Notes: a model not told the origin generated them from the sequence alone. DNA of 64,000 bases from Piezodorus guildinii (GCA_023052935.1 CM041292.1:81044169-81108168); one strand, 5' to 3'; shown: positions 22,561-34,775, counted from the stretch's first letter. Numbers and translations: made by a program.

Positions 22561-23103
22561 TGTTGAAATATTATACCAGAGATTAATTTCAGAAAACTCT
22601 AAAAGAATTAAATAAAAAGACATTTGAAATATACCATTATTACATGTTTTTAAATATATTCTCACTCTTAGGATATGCTCGATTTATGTAGACCAGTACA
22701 TCTGCTACCCTGGAAGATTGCAGTGATGTAAGGTACGCCGGGGTATGTGTACATTTGGGTTAAGTGAAAGAATGAATGACACGCGAAATCGTGAAGCGTT
22801 CCACAAGTAGTTTAAAATTTAATATAAAGGGAAAATAATGCGAGCCACTTCAAAAGTTCATTCAACTTTTCATTTTGCTGGGAAGAGTGGAGCGCTAGCC
22901 GTCAGCATATACTCGCATCGTCAACCCGGTCGTTGATTTGAGGAACTGAATTTTCTGACGACTTGTGAGATTCTGTTAAAGGCTGAGTAAAATAAATAAT
23001 AATGGCGAAAACACAAATAAAACTTATGTTAATTTAAAATGAACAAAATATACAGTTTATATACGTACTTACTCTTCTTCTTTCTCTTCGACCCATTTGC
23101 CTT
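22561..23103. other. Unassigned stretch next to LINE 3' end
   Basis: May include the 3' untranslated region of the minus-strand LINE that ends at 23104. No motif of its own. Confidence 0.45.
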
Positions 23104-23847
23104 TCAGCGTGGGCGAGCTCCCAGCCATTGGTACCAACCATCTCTGTTCCTTGCAAGGTTTCTAATCTCGCCCAGAGCTTTACCTCTACGCATCCCTATT
23201 CGCTCCATGTGGGTGATATAGGAGGTCCTTGGGCGTCCTCTGGGTTTTCTTCCTAAGGGCCTTACCTCCATGGTTTTAATTGGGTTCCGGTGGTGGTCCA
23301 TCCGGTAGACATGCCCGTACCATCCCAATTTTCTCTTGTCTAGGACTTCCAGAACAGAGCATACATTAAGCTCTTCCCTGACCCTTTCATTCCGGACACA
23401 GTCTCTCCGTGTCTTCCCCACAATTCTTCTAAGAAACTTCATTTCCGAGGTAGTGATGCGACTTTGTAGCCTTTCATTCATAATTCATCCCTCTGCTCCA
23501 TAGAGAAGCACTGGTAGAAAGATGGACTTGAACAGGTGTAACTTCACGTTCCGTGCTACTTCTCTTTTTCCGATAACCGTGTTGCAGATATCATAATAGA
23601 CGGAATTAGCTTTGGAAATTCTACTTGAGATTTCAGAATCCAATTTCCCAGATCTACTGATCACCGTGCCTAAATACGTGAAATCTGTCACCACCTCCAT
23701 CAATTCTCCACCACAGGAGATCTGTACATCTTGAACTCTACCAACTTGAAGAACCTTGTTTTTTCTGGAATTGATGTTTATATACGTACATGCGATGATT
23801 TTTCTCCCTTCATAGCGACTTACTTCGTACTCTATCTGCGATACCAT
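23104..23847 (-). pseudogene. RTE-like LINE ORF, C-terminal end, one nonsense codon
   Basis: Reads FTYLGTVISRSGKLDSEIS, then LPVLLYGAE, a TGA at 23482-23484, then MNERLQSRITTSEMKFLRRI and the C-terminal KLGWYGHVYRMD and GRKPRGRPRTSYI blocks, ending near DGWYQWL. This is the part of an RTE-like ORF after the RT palm. Related proteins have W where the TGA lies (LYGAE-x-W), so a single G-to-A change explains the stop. It is a different family from the element at 11.4 kb. The palm with its YADD box is outside the preserved part. Confidence 0.8.
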
Positions 23848-24742
23848 TTCTCCACTTCCTTACTACTCCTATTCCGATTCTTGCTTCAATTCTGTAATAA
23901 TATTTTATGATGACGGGCTATTTGCGAATATGCAAATAATTTAGCCTGTTTGTGACAATTAACTTAAAAAACAGTCGCACTCGCGAGCGACTTCATAACA
24001 TCTATCCACACTGCATGTTGGTAAGCGGTCACTTCACAGCTAATCGTAAAATGCATAAACCAATTGGCTGTCTTGCTTGGACATAATGTATCCAAAATAA
24101 AACAAATATTTTTTTTTCTTTTTACATCATCATCCACCAACAGGCCCAGGCCCAATCACAGGTGGTAAATCATACAAAAAAAATTGCATTACGCTACTAT
24201 AATTAAAATTATAATAATAATTCAACTTCAAACTAATTGGTAATGTACTACATACCAGCTTAATTTATATAATGAAACAAACAAAGACAAAAATATATAT
24301 ATAACTAACAAATATCATAATCTAACTAAAAAAGAAATAAAACGTTAAACAATTTATCATAAATATACTCCTATAAAGTTAATTATATAAATAGATAAAA
24401 AACAAAACAAGACAGAAACAAAAAGAAAAAGAAAAGTAGAGAAGTAAATAAAAAAAAAAACTACAAAAAGAAAATTAAAAAATAAATAAAAAGAAACATA
24501 CAAAATAAAATTACAGATTACGTTGTATAAAAATACGACTATTTCAATTCATAACACCTTTATTATTATAATTGGTTTTCGATTATTAATTGTTACATCC
24601 ACACCTGTCGCTCAGCCCTTGACAATAAGCAGATTTGATAACAATTGATATAAAGTGCATTTCAGGCATGAGGGTAGTACCCATTGGCATCTACCCCTAA
24701 CTTGAATTTTAAAAGAGTTTACTTGGAGGAGATCCAACTTCT
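23848..24742. other. AT-rich stretch, possibly LINE 3' region
   Basis: A short GC-richer start, then A-rich sequence to 24580. On the minus strand it lies downstream of the Jockey-like relic at 24743-25110, so part of it may be that relic's 3' untranslated region. Confidence 0.4.
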
Positions 24743-25110
24743 TTTCAGCGTTTTTTTATTATTTTTTCTGGCATATCTGTCGTGGTTATGTTTTGTATTA
24801 GTTTGTTAGTATGTCCGTGAAGTTTGTCAACAAATTGTATGTTTATAGAAGTCCGAATATGGTCTTGATCCATTGGTATATATATGTCTGTAAGTAAAGT
24901 ATTGTTACTGACAACAAAGGTGATCGAGTGATGACTCTTAAAGTTTTTGATTAAAAAGTCTGGAATTTTTAATCTGAGTCTGTTTCGCTATTCCATAAAT
25001 TTGTGAGGCGTATGCCCACATAGGTTTTAGTAAGTATTTAGTTTTTGTCGGATTTTTAAAGAGGAGTGTTTGTGCAGCAGAGTCTTAGTCGATTGTTGAG
25101 AGTCAGCCGT
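24743..25110 (-). pseudogene. Jockey-like RT C-terminal relic
   Basis: On the minus strand LKPMWAYASQIYGIAKQTQI resembles the Jockey LKPIWAYG-LWG region. After a frame break, VSNNTLLTDIYIPMDQDHIR and DKLHGHTNKLIQNIT follow as in the Jockey C-terminus, ending at a stop near 24743. The first part is broken by frameshifts. An old copy distinct from families A and B. Confidence 0.65.
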
Positions 25111-25420
25111 TATCATACAGTTAAATCATAACATAAGGAGATTATTAAAATATAAATATAAGGGATCAGTTAAATAAGTATTATCGAACCTAACCGAGAG
25201 TAAGTTGCAGCTTCGTGAAATGTAAATATATTGGTTTAAACAAATAGTAAAAAAAAAAATGGCAAACGGGCAAACCTAAGTGTCCAACCAATGCGATTTT
25301 AAAATCCACTATCTCTGTTTTAAACTAGCTTTAAAGTTAAAAGTCTGGAATGAATATTCTTAGTATAGACATGTACTATATCAGTTTTCAGGTATTAATA
25401 ATGAGTTAAATTGAAAGGCC

Positions 25421-25426
25421 TATATA

Positions 25427-25475
<49 letters not shown>
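25421..25475. repeat. (TA)n microsatellite
   Basis: TA repeats with one TG interruption. Confidence 0.97.
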
Positions 25476-25479
<4 letters not shown>

Positions 25480-25499
25480 TGATCAGTTCTCGACTGTTG

Positions 25500-25600
25500 A
25501 TAATTTAAGTTTGTGTTCTCAGGTTTCAGTCAATGAATAAACAATTTTATCTATGCGACGTTTCGAGAATTTATTGTTCTCATAATCATTCCTTAACAGT
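25500..25600 (-). mobile_element. Penelope-like terminal fragment with mutated hammerhead core
   Basis: The minus strand reads ATGATTA, T, GAGAA loop TTCTC, GAAAC, GTC. Stem II and GAAAC are intact, but the first box differs from CUGANGA at two positions. The orientation is opposite to the GIY-YIG fragment at 26125-26292, as expected for an inverted pseudo-LTR upstream of a Penelope coding region. Confidence 0.5.
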
Positions 25601-26124
25601 GGAAAAACAAAAAAACAGAACATTAATATTATTATACAATAATTAATATATGATGTTATTGTTAGAGATATAAAAAAGAGTACATTGAACAATGAATAAT
25701 CATACAGTAGGTACATAGATATTTTAAATTAGGATTTACATTGAAGATATTATTATAAAATTACTTACAATTTTGGACAAAATAGTGTCTTAATTAGACA
25801 TGTTTAGCCTACAAGCTTTGAAAGAACACTGAAAAAATAAAAAAGGAATAGTCCAAGTATGGAAGATTTTCCAGGAATTTATGATGTCAGGAGTGTGGGG
25901 TATTCTCCCTCCTATTGTTGAGTTGTTTTCGTTTTAGTTCGTATTAGTATTAAGACATTTATTTTATTTCTTCAAATTTTAATATGTGTTTATCAAATTT
26001 GAGTAACATGCATTAAGGTTTTGGACATCCGATTTTTTATTTATGACGCGATTTTTATATTTCCCTATGGTAATCATTTCTTTGAAATTTCGTTTGAAGC
26101 TGTTTTTTTCATAATGAATAATTT
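25601..26124. other. AT-rich stretch between Penelope fragments
   Basis: May be the decayed interior of a Penelope-like element, but no RT motif is readable. Confidence 0.4.
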
Positions 26125-26289
26125 TCGGTCTTATTTTGGAACATCTGAACAATATTTAAAAAGGAGAGTATACCAACACAAATATAGCTGCACTTCAATT
26201 AAAAAAGACCCAAATAAACCTGACCAAACTGCCCTCACTACTCATTTCAGAAAAACGGGACATTCATTTAAATTTCACTCACCGAAAAT

Positions 26290-26292
<3 letters not shown>
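26125..26292 (+). pseudogene. Penelope-like GIY-YIG endonuclease fragment
   Basis: Reads FGTSEQYLKRRVYQHKYSC, then TALTTHFRKTGHSFKFH. This matches the core of the GIY-YIG nuclease that sits C-terminal to RT in Penelope-like elements and nicks target DNA (Y-G-TS-YLKRRI-QHK, TAL-H--TGH-F-F). The upstream GIY half is lost and the reading runs into a (TA)n tract at 26293. Fragment only. Confidence 0.75.

Positions 26293-26342
<50 letters not shown>
26293..26342. repeat. (TA)n microsatellite
   Basis: Uninterrupted; translated frames here are IY repeats and not genes. Confidence 0.97.
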
Positions 26343-26344
<2 letters not shown>

Positions 26345-26815
26345 TTTTTTTTAATTTTCTTAAAATTTCATAAACTATTTCGTTAAATAAATAAGCAATC
26401 TTTTCAAATGAAGCCTCTTCATTAATGCGGTAATAGAGCTGGCCACAGTTGCGGGTGTTGGCAGAGCTATCACTGTCGGTCATTGAGAACCTATTTGCGT
26501 CCCGCCCTCTCTGTGTGGGATGAGTTTAATTGAAGAGTATCGCGTCACGGTTATTGATTCAACCTCCTATCGAGGATCCATTATCTCTATCATCTATGGA
26601 GATATGATATATCACTATTTATATGACTAGCTCATTTGACGACGGCCGCCACTTGCAATATACAATTGATATTTTTTTAAAAAGATCCTGGATATCTTCC
26701 AAGAAGTAGATATAGTTTTTGGAAAACATTCACCTAAGACTAAATCAGTAGAATTCTGAACAAAAAAGGATGTGACAAATTTACAGTCATCAATGTATAA
26801 CGAACAGTTGAACCT
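26343..26815. other. Unassigned stretch
   Basis: Moderate GC at 26440-26600; no motif recognised. Confidence 0.5.
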
Positions 26816-27100
26816 TTTTTATTTTCACAGAAATACACATTTTATAATCTCCTGAGTCCCGCAAAAAGGTCTTTTTGTATGTGTAGTAGTTATCTCGAAA
26901 AAGATCAATTGCATAAAACTAAAATTTTAAATTGTAGGAGCGTTATGCCTGAGATGCTGCAGCAGCTTTTTAATCAAAATCGGCTGGCCAAAAGAGCCAC
27001 TTTACCATGCATTTTCCACCTTTTTATGATTTTTTCAATTTTTTTTTTTTTATTAAACTAACTACATCGATGTAAATTACAAGGTTTCAGCATAATAGAT
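26816..27100 (+). repeat. Family R partial copy R5
   Basis: Diverged copy of the left third of R: ACAGAAATACACATTTTATA, CTGAGTCCCGCAAAAAGGTC, AATCGGCTGGCCAAAAGAGC and CTACATCGATGTAAATTA. The left end and right two thirds are missing. Confidence 0.65.
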
Positions 27101-27609
27101 CAGTAGAAATTGGTAGGATGAATTATTTTTTCTATCTTAAGATCATTAATATTCATATCATAATGAACAAGACAGGATTCATCGATGAAAAGTTAATAAT
27201 CAATCAAACCCCGATTCCGATTATCTATAAAAAGGATAAGATAAAAGCCACTTTAATTAAACTTTTAGACTTTCAATTATCTTCCTATAAGTCACGACAG
27301 TGTAATTTTGTCGGTCTCATTATTTCCAATAAAACTCACAGGCGCGTAATGAGTGATTCTATCTAAAGCTTAAAAAAATAAAAATTAATTGTATTTAAGT
27401 ATATTATTTTCTTTCAAGCTAATGTTGATTATTCGATAGAGAGAAACCTGCATAATGGTATTTATTGAGTCATATTATCATTTACCGAGGAAAAATGATT
27501 AGCAGTAATGATTTGCAGTAAAAAATTACATACTAGAAACTGTTCCACTATTTAAAAATTATTAATTATATTTTATGATTTCATATTTAAATTAAAAACA
27601 AATAAATAA
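27101..27609. other. AT-rich stretch, no gene seen
   Basis: The open frame at 27118-27366 has no recognisable features. Confidence 0.55.
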
Positions 27610-27880
27610 ATAAAGTTCCACTACAACCCAAAGAGGGTTCAACAGATGCAAGGCATTTGCACAGTTTTTATAGGTGCAGATAGGACGAGATCATGCTCAA
27701 CCAGGTCCTTCTCCCAATATTCAAGTAGCCACATTATACGGTCTAAACGATCCACCGTAGGGCCATCTTACTCAATTAAAATTACTAATTAATAAATAAT
27801 TTTCCTCCCACAGGCTGGTTCGAACCCTGGATTTGGAGAATAATATTGCCGTATCGACTGGACTACTTTACTGCTAGATA
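27610..27880 (-). repeat. tRNA-derived SINE (family S), diverged copy with A and B boxes
   Basis: The minus strand carries TAGTCCAGTCG (27865-27855), a full match to the pol III A box TRGYNNARNNG, and GGTTCGAACC (27826-27817) as B box, 28 nt apart. The body then shares GATCATGCT, ACCAGGTCCTT and the AGCCACATTATA-type segment with the copy at 32045-32310. The internal promoter would be read by RNA polymerase III. Confidence 0.6.
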
Positions 27881-29256
27881 ACTTCTAAAACTTCAAAACT
27901 CTGGAGTAGACAGAAATATATGCTCGTATGTACTTAGGACTATATATGTATATAAAACTTCTTGCCTATATATCTGCTGGATAACCTCTCCCTCGACTAA
28001 TACTGAACATACTACCAGGATTAACTGAATCACACTTGGCGAAAATAACTGATGGGTACTATTATTCTAAAATTTCGGAATGTTATTTTAATTTTAGACG
28101 AATTTCGACGTCCAAATATAAGAAAGAAGATGCATATTTGGTATCAACATTCCAAAAAAAACAGCAAATGGAGTTCCACCCGCCAAAATATTTATGCCTA
28201 TTCTACAAATACGAAATTAAACTCATAACAAACCAATGGGCATAAAGTATTTGTTAGGAATCTTAAAAATAAAATAAGGTTAATTATTATCTCCAGAAAA
28301 TGTTAGAACGTGCGTTAAATATAAATATACATACATTGGATTTTTTCTGAAATCGAGAAAAAAAAAATTTATTAAACATAAAAATAAAAATATACAGAAC
28401 TACAATCAACACTTTTGAAATTGCTTGCTAAGTGTAAGGTTGTATAAAAATAAGTTACAGTAAACTTTGTGTGCCTTATTTTTTTTAGTTATTTTTTTTT
28501 TTTGGCTCTACGTGTGAGTACTATTAGTGACGTGTCCTCACTGGCCTCTTCATCCGGCTTTATCCCTACGTCTACCTATTTTTTCCCTGCAAAAATGCAA
28601 GCTTCGCGCACTTGTAAACATTTTGTCGCTGTAAGAATTTAGCTATATAAAAATCACAACCTACATTCTTTATGATAACAAATAGAGACCCATAATATCA
28701 TGTCGCTTAGAACCTCGCAAAGATCAAAACATTAGCAAACGATCTTTGGGTAATTGTTGCGGTGCTCATCAAATCATATCTTCTATAAACCATTATATAG
28801 GAGGCAGTTTTTTTTTTATTTTTAATTACCATAAATATAATATATCCAACATTTATTATATTTTTCTGTAATATTTTGTTAATGTCGCTTAATAAATATA
28901 TAATATAAGCCACTATTAATCTTTCTATCTTATTCCTAGTGACAGTTTAATAAGGTGCCTGGGAAAAAGGAATGGTGATTTTGAAGTTAACGGAAGGGAA
29001 GCATTAGCTGAAAGACGAAGAACACAGAGGTAATACTAGAAGGTAAAAGAAAGCGTTGAGAAGTGGGTGCGAGAAAAAGTTATAGGGGCTTTTAGAAAGC
29101 CATGTGTGACCATGAGCTCTTCCACTCATCTATTGTCTCTAGTTCTTCTTTCACCGAACGTCTGCGGTTTACAAGCCTCTTATATACATTAAATAAAGCA
29201 ATAAATACGATTTTTTGAATTTATTTTATGATTTCTGGCAAAAAGGAAAAAAAAAA
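27881..29256. other. AT-rich stretch, no gene seen
   Basis: GC-richer patches at 28510-28620 and 28950-29150 have no recognisable protein or RNA. Short open frames (28036-28245) look random. Confidence 0.5.
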
Positions 29257-30114
29257 ATCTGGTGCGTGCAATATACAACTTTTACACATCTCCGTTAATA
29301 AAATCAATTTGAGAATTTTTAAATTCGGTTTGAAATAAAAATATTTAGGTAAGCGACAGTGAAATTTTAAAGAATTAATTACATTAAGTTTCGATAGAAA
29401 CTTGGTTTCAATAAATAATCTATTATATTATTTTGTTTAACAATCAGTTCACGTGTTTTAAGTTTTATCGTGTTTTCATCCATCTCCATTAAATTTACAA
29501 TTTTGTGTGTAAGATAATATTTTTTCTAAAATCTCTAGCTTTCCAACGGTACATTATAAATTTATATTACTGTTCTTTTGTTCAAAAACACTAAAATTGC
29601 ATACAAATAATTTCTGGAGTTTTCTCCTTCAGTGGGTTATCGAATACATTCTGTATTTACCCGTATGGTGATAAAGCATTGATGATAATGCCAACAACGA
29701 TTTTTACGAATCAATAAAATTAAAGGTACTTTAGAGGAAGAAAATTTAAAATATCGAAATTTAAGCACTGTCAGACTATTTCCATCAGAATGAAACCTAC
29801 AAGAATTAAAGCCCATTAAATTTTACATTGGTAAAGCGAGTTTAATGAAAATCGTTAGATCCTTTTTTAAGAAAATCGTAAAAAGGTGCAAATTTAATGA
29901 TATAAAGTAGAACATTCCGTCAGCCAAGTTGCTATAACATCTTGGACGTATAGTTGTCTTAAATATAAAATTTCAGTTTCGTGCGACTTTTCGTTTTCGT
30001 TCTTGACTTATCACACGGAACGCAAATCTTTTCGCACGACTTATTTGGACTCGGGGGACCTTAAAAGGCGTATTTCCGTTGAAAACAAATTTGAAAACAT
30101 GCACGGTCGCAATC
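29257..30114 (-). repeat. Family R copy R6
   Basis: Reverse orientation, nearly full length: AATCTGGTGCGTGCAATATA, the CTTTCCAACGGTACATTAT block, GAAAATCGTAAAAAGGTGCA, the GTATTTCCGTTGAAAAC block, ending near CACGGTCGCAATCC. More diverged than R1-R4, and the GT-rich run is lost. Confidence 0.75.
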
Positions 30115-30599
30115 CTTTCTCTTAATTTTTAATAATATTTAGTTAATTAGTTAGAATATATCTTAATTATTTAATTACTTAAAATGTAACGGCATAATTA
30201 CCATAAAACTTACACGAGTGTAATTAAAACTACGCCGGCTTACAATGGCCCGGTTCGGCTTACAATACCCCGCCCCTTAAGCCCCTAATGACAAGACCTG
30301 CCAGGGCCAAAGCTCTCGGTAATGACTTAGGGTCGCAACTTAGGGTTTTAGAACTTCTGTCATCTCAAGGTCAAAACCCTTGTTAAACTTTGAATGAAAA
30401 GACACTTTCCGACCTACAAAAGGAATAAAATATCTGTCAGAGGCATGAATATAATAACTAAATCCGTTTATAATATAAATTCGAATATTATAACTAAAAA
30501 ATATTACTGAGGATGTTGTAATTTATTGAATACAACCAATAATAATTTGATATCATAGAGAAATACTTAACGATAGTATACTTGATGAAGCTGATGTTC
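30115..30599. other. Unassigned stretch with a GC-richer block
   Basis: 30230-30420 holds two short direct repeats (CGGCTTACAAT twice, ACTTAGGG twice) and is GC-richer than its surroundings, but no element class is evident. Confidence 0.4.
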
Positions 30600-30960
30600 G
30601 AGAGGTGCACACTTACATCCGTTACATATGGCTTCCAAGCCTGGACACTGACAAAAGCGCAGTAACCTATGATGCTCTGGCAAACGTTTGTTTTAAGACA
30701 AATTCAATGGTGATGTGTGGGACTTCTTGCCTGAATGTGGTACGGCAGATGGTCATTGAATGTGACTGAATGGATCCCATAAAATTTAAAAAAAAAGAAC
30801 GTAGGAAGAGCATAGCAATGAACATAGTCAGAAAAAAAGAAAGATGGAAAGGTCATCACAGACTCCACTTCTCAGTAGTTTTGGTATCCAGGGAAATTAG
30901 GAAAGGCCTGAAGGTGGAAACATATGTTTTATTTTACATTTCGAATTATAATTAATTAAG
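30600..30960 (+). pseudogene. Possible LINE RT C-terminal relic
   Basis: VTYGFQAWTLTKAQ resembles the TYG-EAWTLTK segment of RTE-like ORFs. Later in-frame text is broken by stops. Weak support. Confidence 0.3.
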
Positions 30961-32044
30961 ACATTTATTTTTATTTTCTCTTACAATAAATTACATTGTT
31001 TATTCTTTATAATAGTTTACTTGATGGATCTCCACAAGTACTTGATTTGAACCTAGAAAATTAATAGTATTCATCTTCACTTATCAGCGAAGGTTAATTA
31101 TTACTAAACTATAACATAAAAAGTAATACACTGTGATAGTATTATATGTGTACCAATCATTTTGTTATAAACATTCTTAAACCATGCATCGGGAATCGGT
31201 CGTCGAATAATGCTTGTTTCGCAATAGCAACAAATGATAAGTTTTTTGTCAAGAATATAGTGGGCTATCAAGAGACATAAGTAAAAATCTGATAATGCAG
31301 TTCTGGACTAATAGTGTATTTAAGTTTTGTAGAAGTTACAATCTCCAAAGATTATTGATGTTTTTCTTTATAGAAATGCGTGTGTGTGGAGCGTTTTTCC
31401 CTGTAAGATAAGGCAAATCTGCATACCAATGTAATAATTTCCATGCAAACTGCTAAACTGCTCGCAATTAAGAGTTCATATAAAGTATATTTGTAACAAA
31501 CTTGCGATAAATAAGGCCTTCAAAGTTGGCCAATTACGAGGAGTTCAAAAGTACCACGAATCCGAATTATAAATGAAACACGCGGATTTCTCAAGGAATC
31601 ACATAATTTTTGGGATAGATAGAATGAATATTTCGAATTATAATATTTTATATGGTCACAAGACTCAATGTTAATAAATGGTATGGTGCAGCACCAATTA
31701 GATGTCATAGTTAGGTAGTATTTAGAAGCGAGGTCATCGGTCATTGTATCCTAAATAAGTTTTAAACAGTAGGAAAAGTTAAAGCAAAACTACACAAATA
31801 AATTAAACAATCACATTATGTTTATCAGATAATCCTCACATAAGACCGACTATAAGCAGACCGATTGAAATGGGACAGATATGACCTAAAATAAAAACGA
31901 CTCATTTTTCATCTATGAAATGTTGGAGACAAAAATTTCCAACGCCTAAATGAAGCATAAACCATATTCTTAAAAAAAAAGGAGATTTTATAAGGTATAT
32001 ACCGATATAAAAAAAAAAATACTTGTACCTTAACAATATATGAA
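30961..32044. other. AT-rich stretch, no gene seen
   Basis: No recognisable element. The minus-strand open frame at 31520-31744 has no family features. Confidence 0.55.
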
Positions 32045-32310
32045 GGGTCTTGGGCTCAGTACTCATAGAGATTCGAACTGTTTCAAGACCAACAGCCTTG
32101 CAATGAGATGATTAGGCCTAGATCATGCTTAGCTACCAGGTTTTCCCCTAAATTTTGGTATCCCACTTTATAGAAGAGGCTGATTGTGCTCCAGGAGAGT
32201 CCTTATAACCCAGGGTCGCTCCACGGCTGAAATAACAGAATTAATAATCCTACCTCAGTCGGGGCGCGAACCCGAAATCAGCAGAAAAATGGACTATTGT
32301 TATCTACACT
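32045..32310 (-). repeat. tRNA-derived SINE (family S), best-preserved body
   Basis: The minus strand has a B-box-like GGTTCGCGCCC (32272-32262), an A-box-like TAGATAACAAT upstream, and a ~170-nt body ending in TCTATGAGTACTGAGCCCAA. It shares body blocks with the copies at 27.6 kb and 15.2 kb. Confidence 0.55.
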
Positions 32311-33454
32311 TACTCAAAAAATGTTTCATAAACCCAAATATAATTGGGTAAGTTCATATTAAGAAATTAAAGAAATCGGCAACTTCTGACCTTCCACCTG
32401 GCCCAAAAATATTGAATTTGTATTCTTCAGAGAATATGATCCGTTTCCAGACATTGTTAGGTTTATTTACAAACACCCAGGCAAATTGAAGCCGCTTCTT
32501 ACTGATAAAGGGCTTTCCCCTTGCGACTCATCACTGTATTCTTAGAATATTTCTGGGTAGGCTTGAATATCATGGCCCTATTTATTCTGATACCATTGAG
32601 GTTACGGTAGTGTGAGGATTTGCATGGACTTCAGCAAGGATAGCTCGCCTGAGGTGATTATCCATTTCCTAGGTCTTCCATCACGTGGTCTATCCTCCAG
32701 AGATTTTAACCCTTAAGTCTTTGAATTACATACTGTACAGTAGCATGTTACTCATTCAATAGATTGCAATTTTTTTTAGGGATAAGCCCTGCATTTAGTA
32801 ACAAACCATAAGCTCTCTCAAATCACGAGAAACGTGCATATTGAAGATAAAGCAGTTTGACAGGCACAAGTAAACTAATACTGACCTAAGAGTTGAGTAT
32901 AGAGATAAGATTTATAAAGATAGCACTGGAAAGACGGTCGTAGTACAAAACAACGGGATGAATATTGAAAGTGTATGGAAACTTTTTTGACCAATTATTA
33001 ACAAAAGACATTCTTATCCGTTTGATATTAATAATGGAATGAAAATAAATAAATATGTTTTTTAAATCTAATATTAGAATTAATATAATATTACAATTAG
33101 GAAATCGTTAAGCTGAAAACAAATACCCAGAAAATTAATAGCTTGCTGGATGGAAACTTTTTTGGGTGAGTGTAAAACTACCTAATTCTGGCATAAATAC
33201 TCTTACAAAAGTTGAACTTGGTTCATATCCTCCGGGTTATTATTTAGATTATCTCACCTCTTTCAGATTATTTTCTTTACATGTCAGGATAATAATTCCA
33301 ATTAGTAGTATCTCGCTAACTGGAGTGGGATGATAAAGAAACCGAATAGCTATGGTCGCTTTACACATAGTTGAAAATTAGTTAGAGGTTTTAACTATTT
33401 GAAACCTTTGGGTATCAGCTGTATGCTTTTATATCCACTATGAAATGGGTATAT
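32311..33454. other. Unassigned stretch
   Basis: Mixed composition; no recognisable coding or element signal. Confidence 0.5.
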
Positions 33455-33609
33455 GTGAATAACCTCGACTGGATCGTCCCCGCACTGTGAGAACGGCAAA
33501 TCTAGCGAGAGCAGTGGTTGCTCGAATCAGAAGAAATCCTATTCGGAAAAAAACAAATCATGTCTCGGGAAATGGAATATTTGTCATATTACTGTCTCGC
33601 ATAATGATA

Positions 33610-34489
33610 TTGGGTTGTGTCACATGAAATGTCCGTTTTCAAGGTAAAGATTTTTATTAAAAATACGATATGAAAACAAGATAATTTTATTCGAAGTATT
33701 TACCTTCTTTTTCTACACATGATTCCCAACGTGACACACCACACTTTTTTATCCCTGAACTGAGAAAACTCTGAGCTTTGAAGTGAAACAAAAACCGAAA
33801 ACGCACTTTTCACTTGATCTCATTTTTAAAAGTTTTCTTTCACGAAGTTGTCTAAATTCCTGAACAGGTGGTAATCTGTTGGAGACAGTCGGAGAATATG
33901 GTGGGTGCGGAAGAACTTTGTAGCAAAGTTCTTTCAATTTTTGCACGGTATGTTTTGAAATATGGGGTCGTGCTGCCGCTCAGTGAGATCATGTGGTGCC
34001 CATGTATCGAGCTATTTTACTTTTCCAGTAAACTTTATATGTCTGGCAACGGTAGATGCACTTGCATTTAGTTGTAACTGTTTGGTAGGGTTTCCTTTTA
34101 CTGTATGTTGGAGGACATCGTTGTCTATTACGGACGGAGGTCTTCCTGGCATTTCCAGTCGGTATCCCAGTGAATTAGCAACACGCGAATGGCGTTTATT
34201 AAAACTCCCTCCAACGCTCGCAAATATTTAGCGGCCTCAGCTGCTGAATGGCCGAGTTTCAACTGTACAAAAATATTACTCGAAAATCGCGTGTTTCCAT
34301 GGTCATATTTGGAGGTATACTAAAAAGTGGGTAGTTGATTGGGAACTAATGTTTATAATACAAAGATAGAGGATTAGTAACTGTTTACTTTAAATATGTA
34401 AACATTCGGAAGAAAACAACAGAGACCTGCAAAATCCTTTATGTATTTTAGAAACTATAAAAACGGACATTTCATGTGAAACAACCCAA
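33610..34489 (-). mobile_element. mariner transposon M2, deleted (880 bp)
   Basis: Inverted ends TTGGGTTGTGTCACATGAAA and TTTCATGTGAAACAACCCAA with TA at 33608-33609 and 34490-34491. Distinct in its end sequence from M1 and M3. Inside another transposase relic. Confidence 0.9.
33750..34320 (-). pseudogene. M2 mariner transposase remnants
   Basis: Minus-strand pieces in order: HTH-like KLGHSAAEAAKYL, then GRPPSVIDNDVLQH, LNASASTVARHIKF, TWAPHDLTERQ, KVLPHPPYSPT (the region just before the third catalytic D) and the NLDNF-type tail. Several frameshifts and stops, and the first two catalytic D regions are deleted. Confidence 0.7.
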
Positions 34490-34775
34490 TAGTTTTTCGG
34501 TCTTCAGGCCTCTTAATGATACTCTGTTTACTGGAAGTCACTTGGTTTTCCAGCAGGATTCCGCTCCAAAGTTCGCCAGGCCAGGTCAACTCAGCAGTAG
34601 CTGCAAAAGAACAATCTAGCGTTCATCTTTAGCTCGTATTGACTTCAAACCTCCACTAGATTACCGGCTTTGGGAGGCAGGATGGCATGCCACGAGCACA
34701 CTCTAGCTTGGAAAGTCTCTCAAACAATCTCTGGTCCTAACACGTTCAAGTGCTACGTACTACTATGTATGATTG

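Larger units (their letters stand above)
33455..34775 (+). pseudogene. Older mariner/Tc1-type transposase relic, split by mariner M2
   Basis: Left part (33471-33607): RPRTVRTANLARAV followed by ARIRRNPIRKK, as in the DNA-binding half of DD37D-type mariner-like transposases. Right part (34492-34775): LVFQQDSAPKFA and PLDYRLWEA, matching the catalytic FQQDSAP-H and NPLDY-LW motifs. The middle is missing and M2 (33610-34489) sits between them with a TA duplication. The frame is broken. The nuclease would have cut and joined element ends. Confidence 0.65.
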
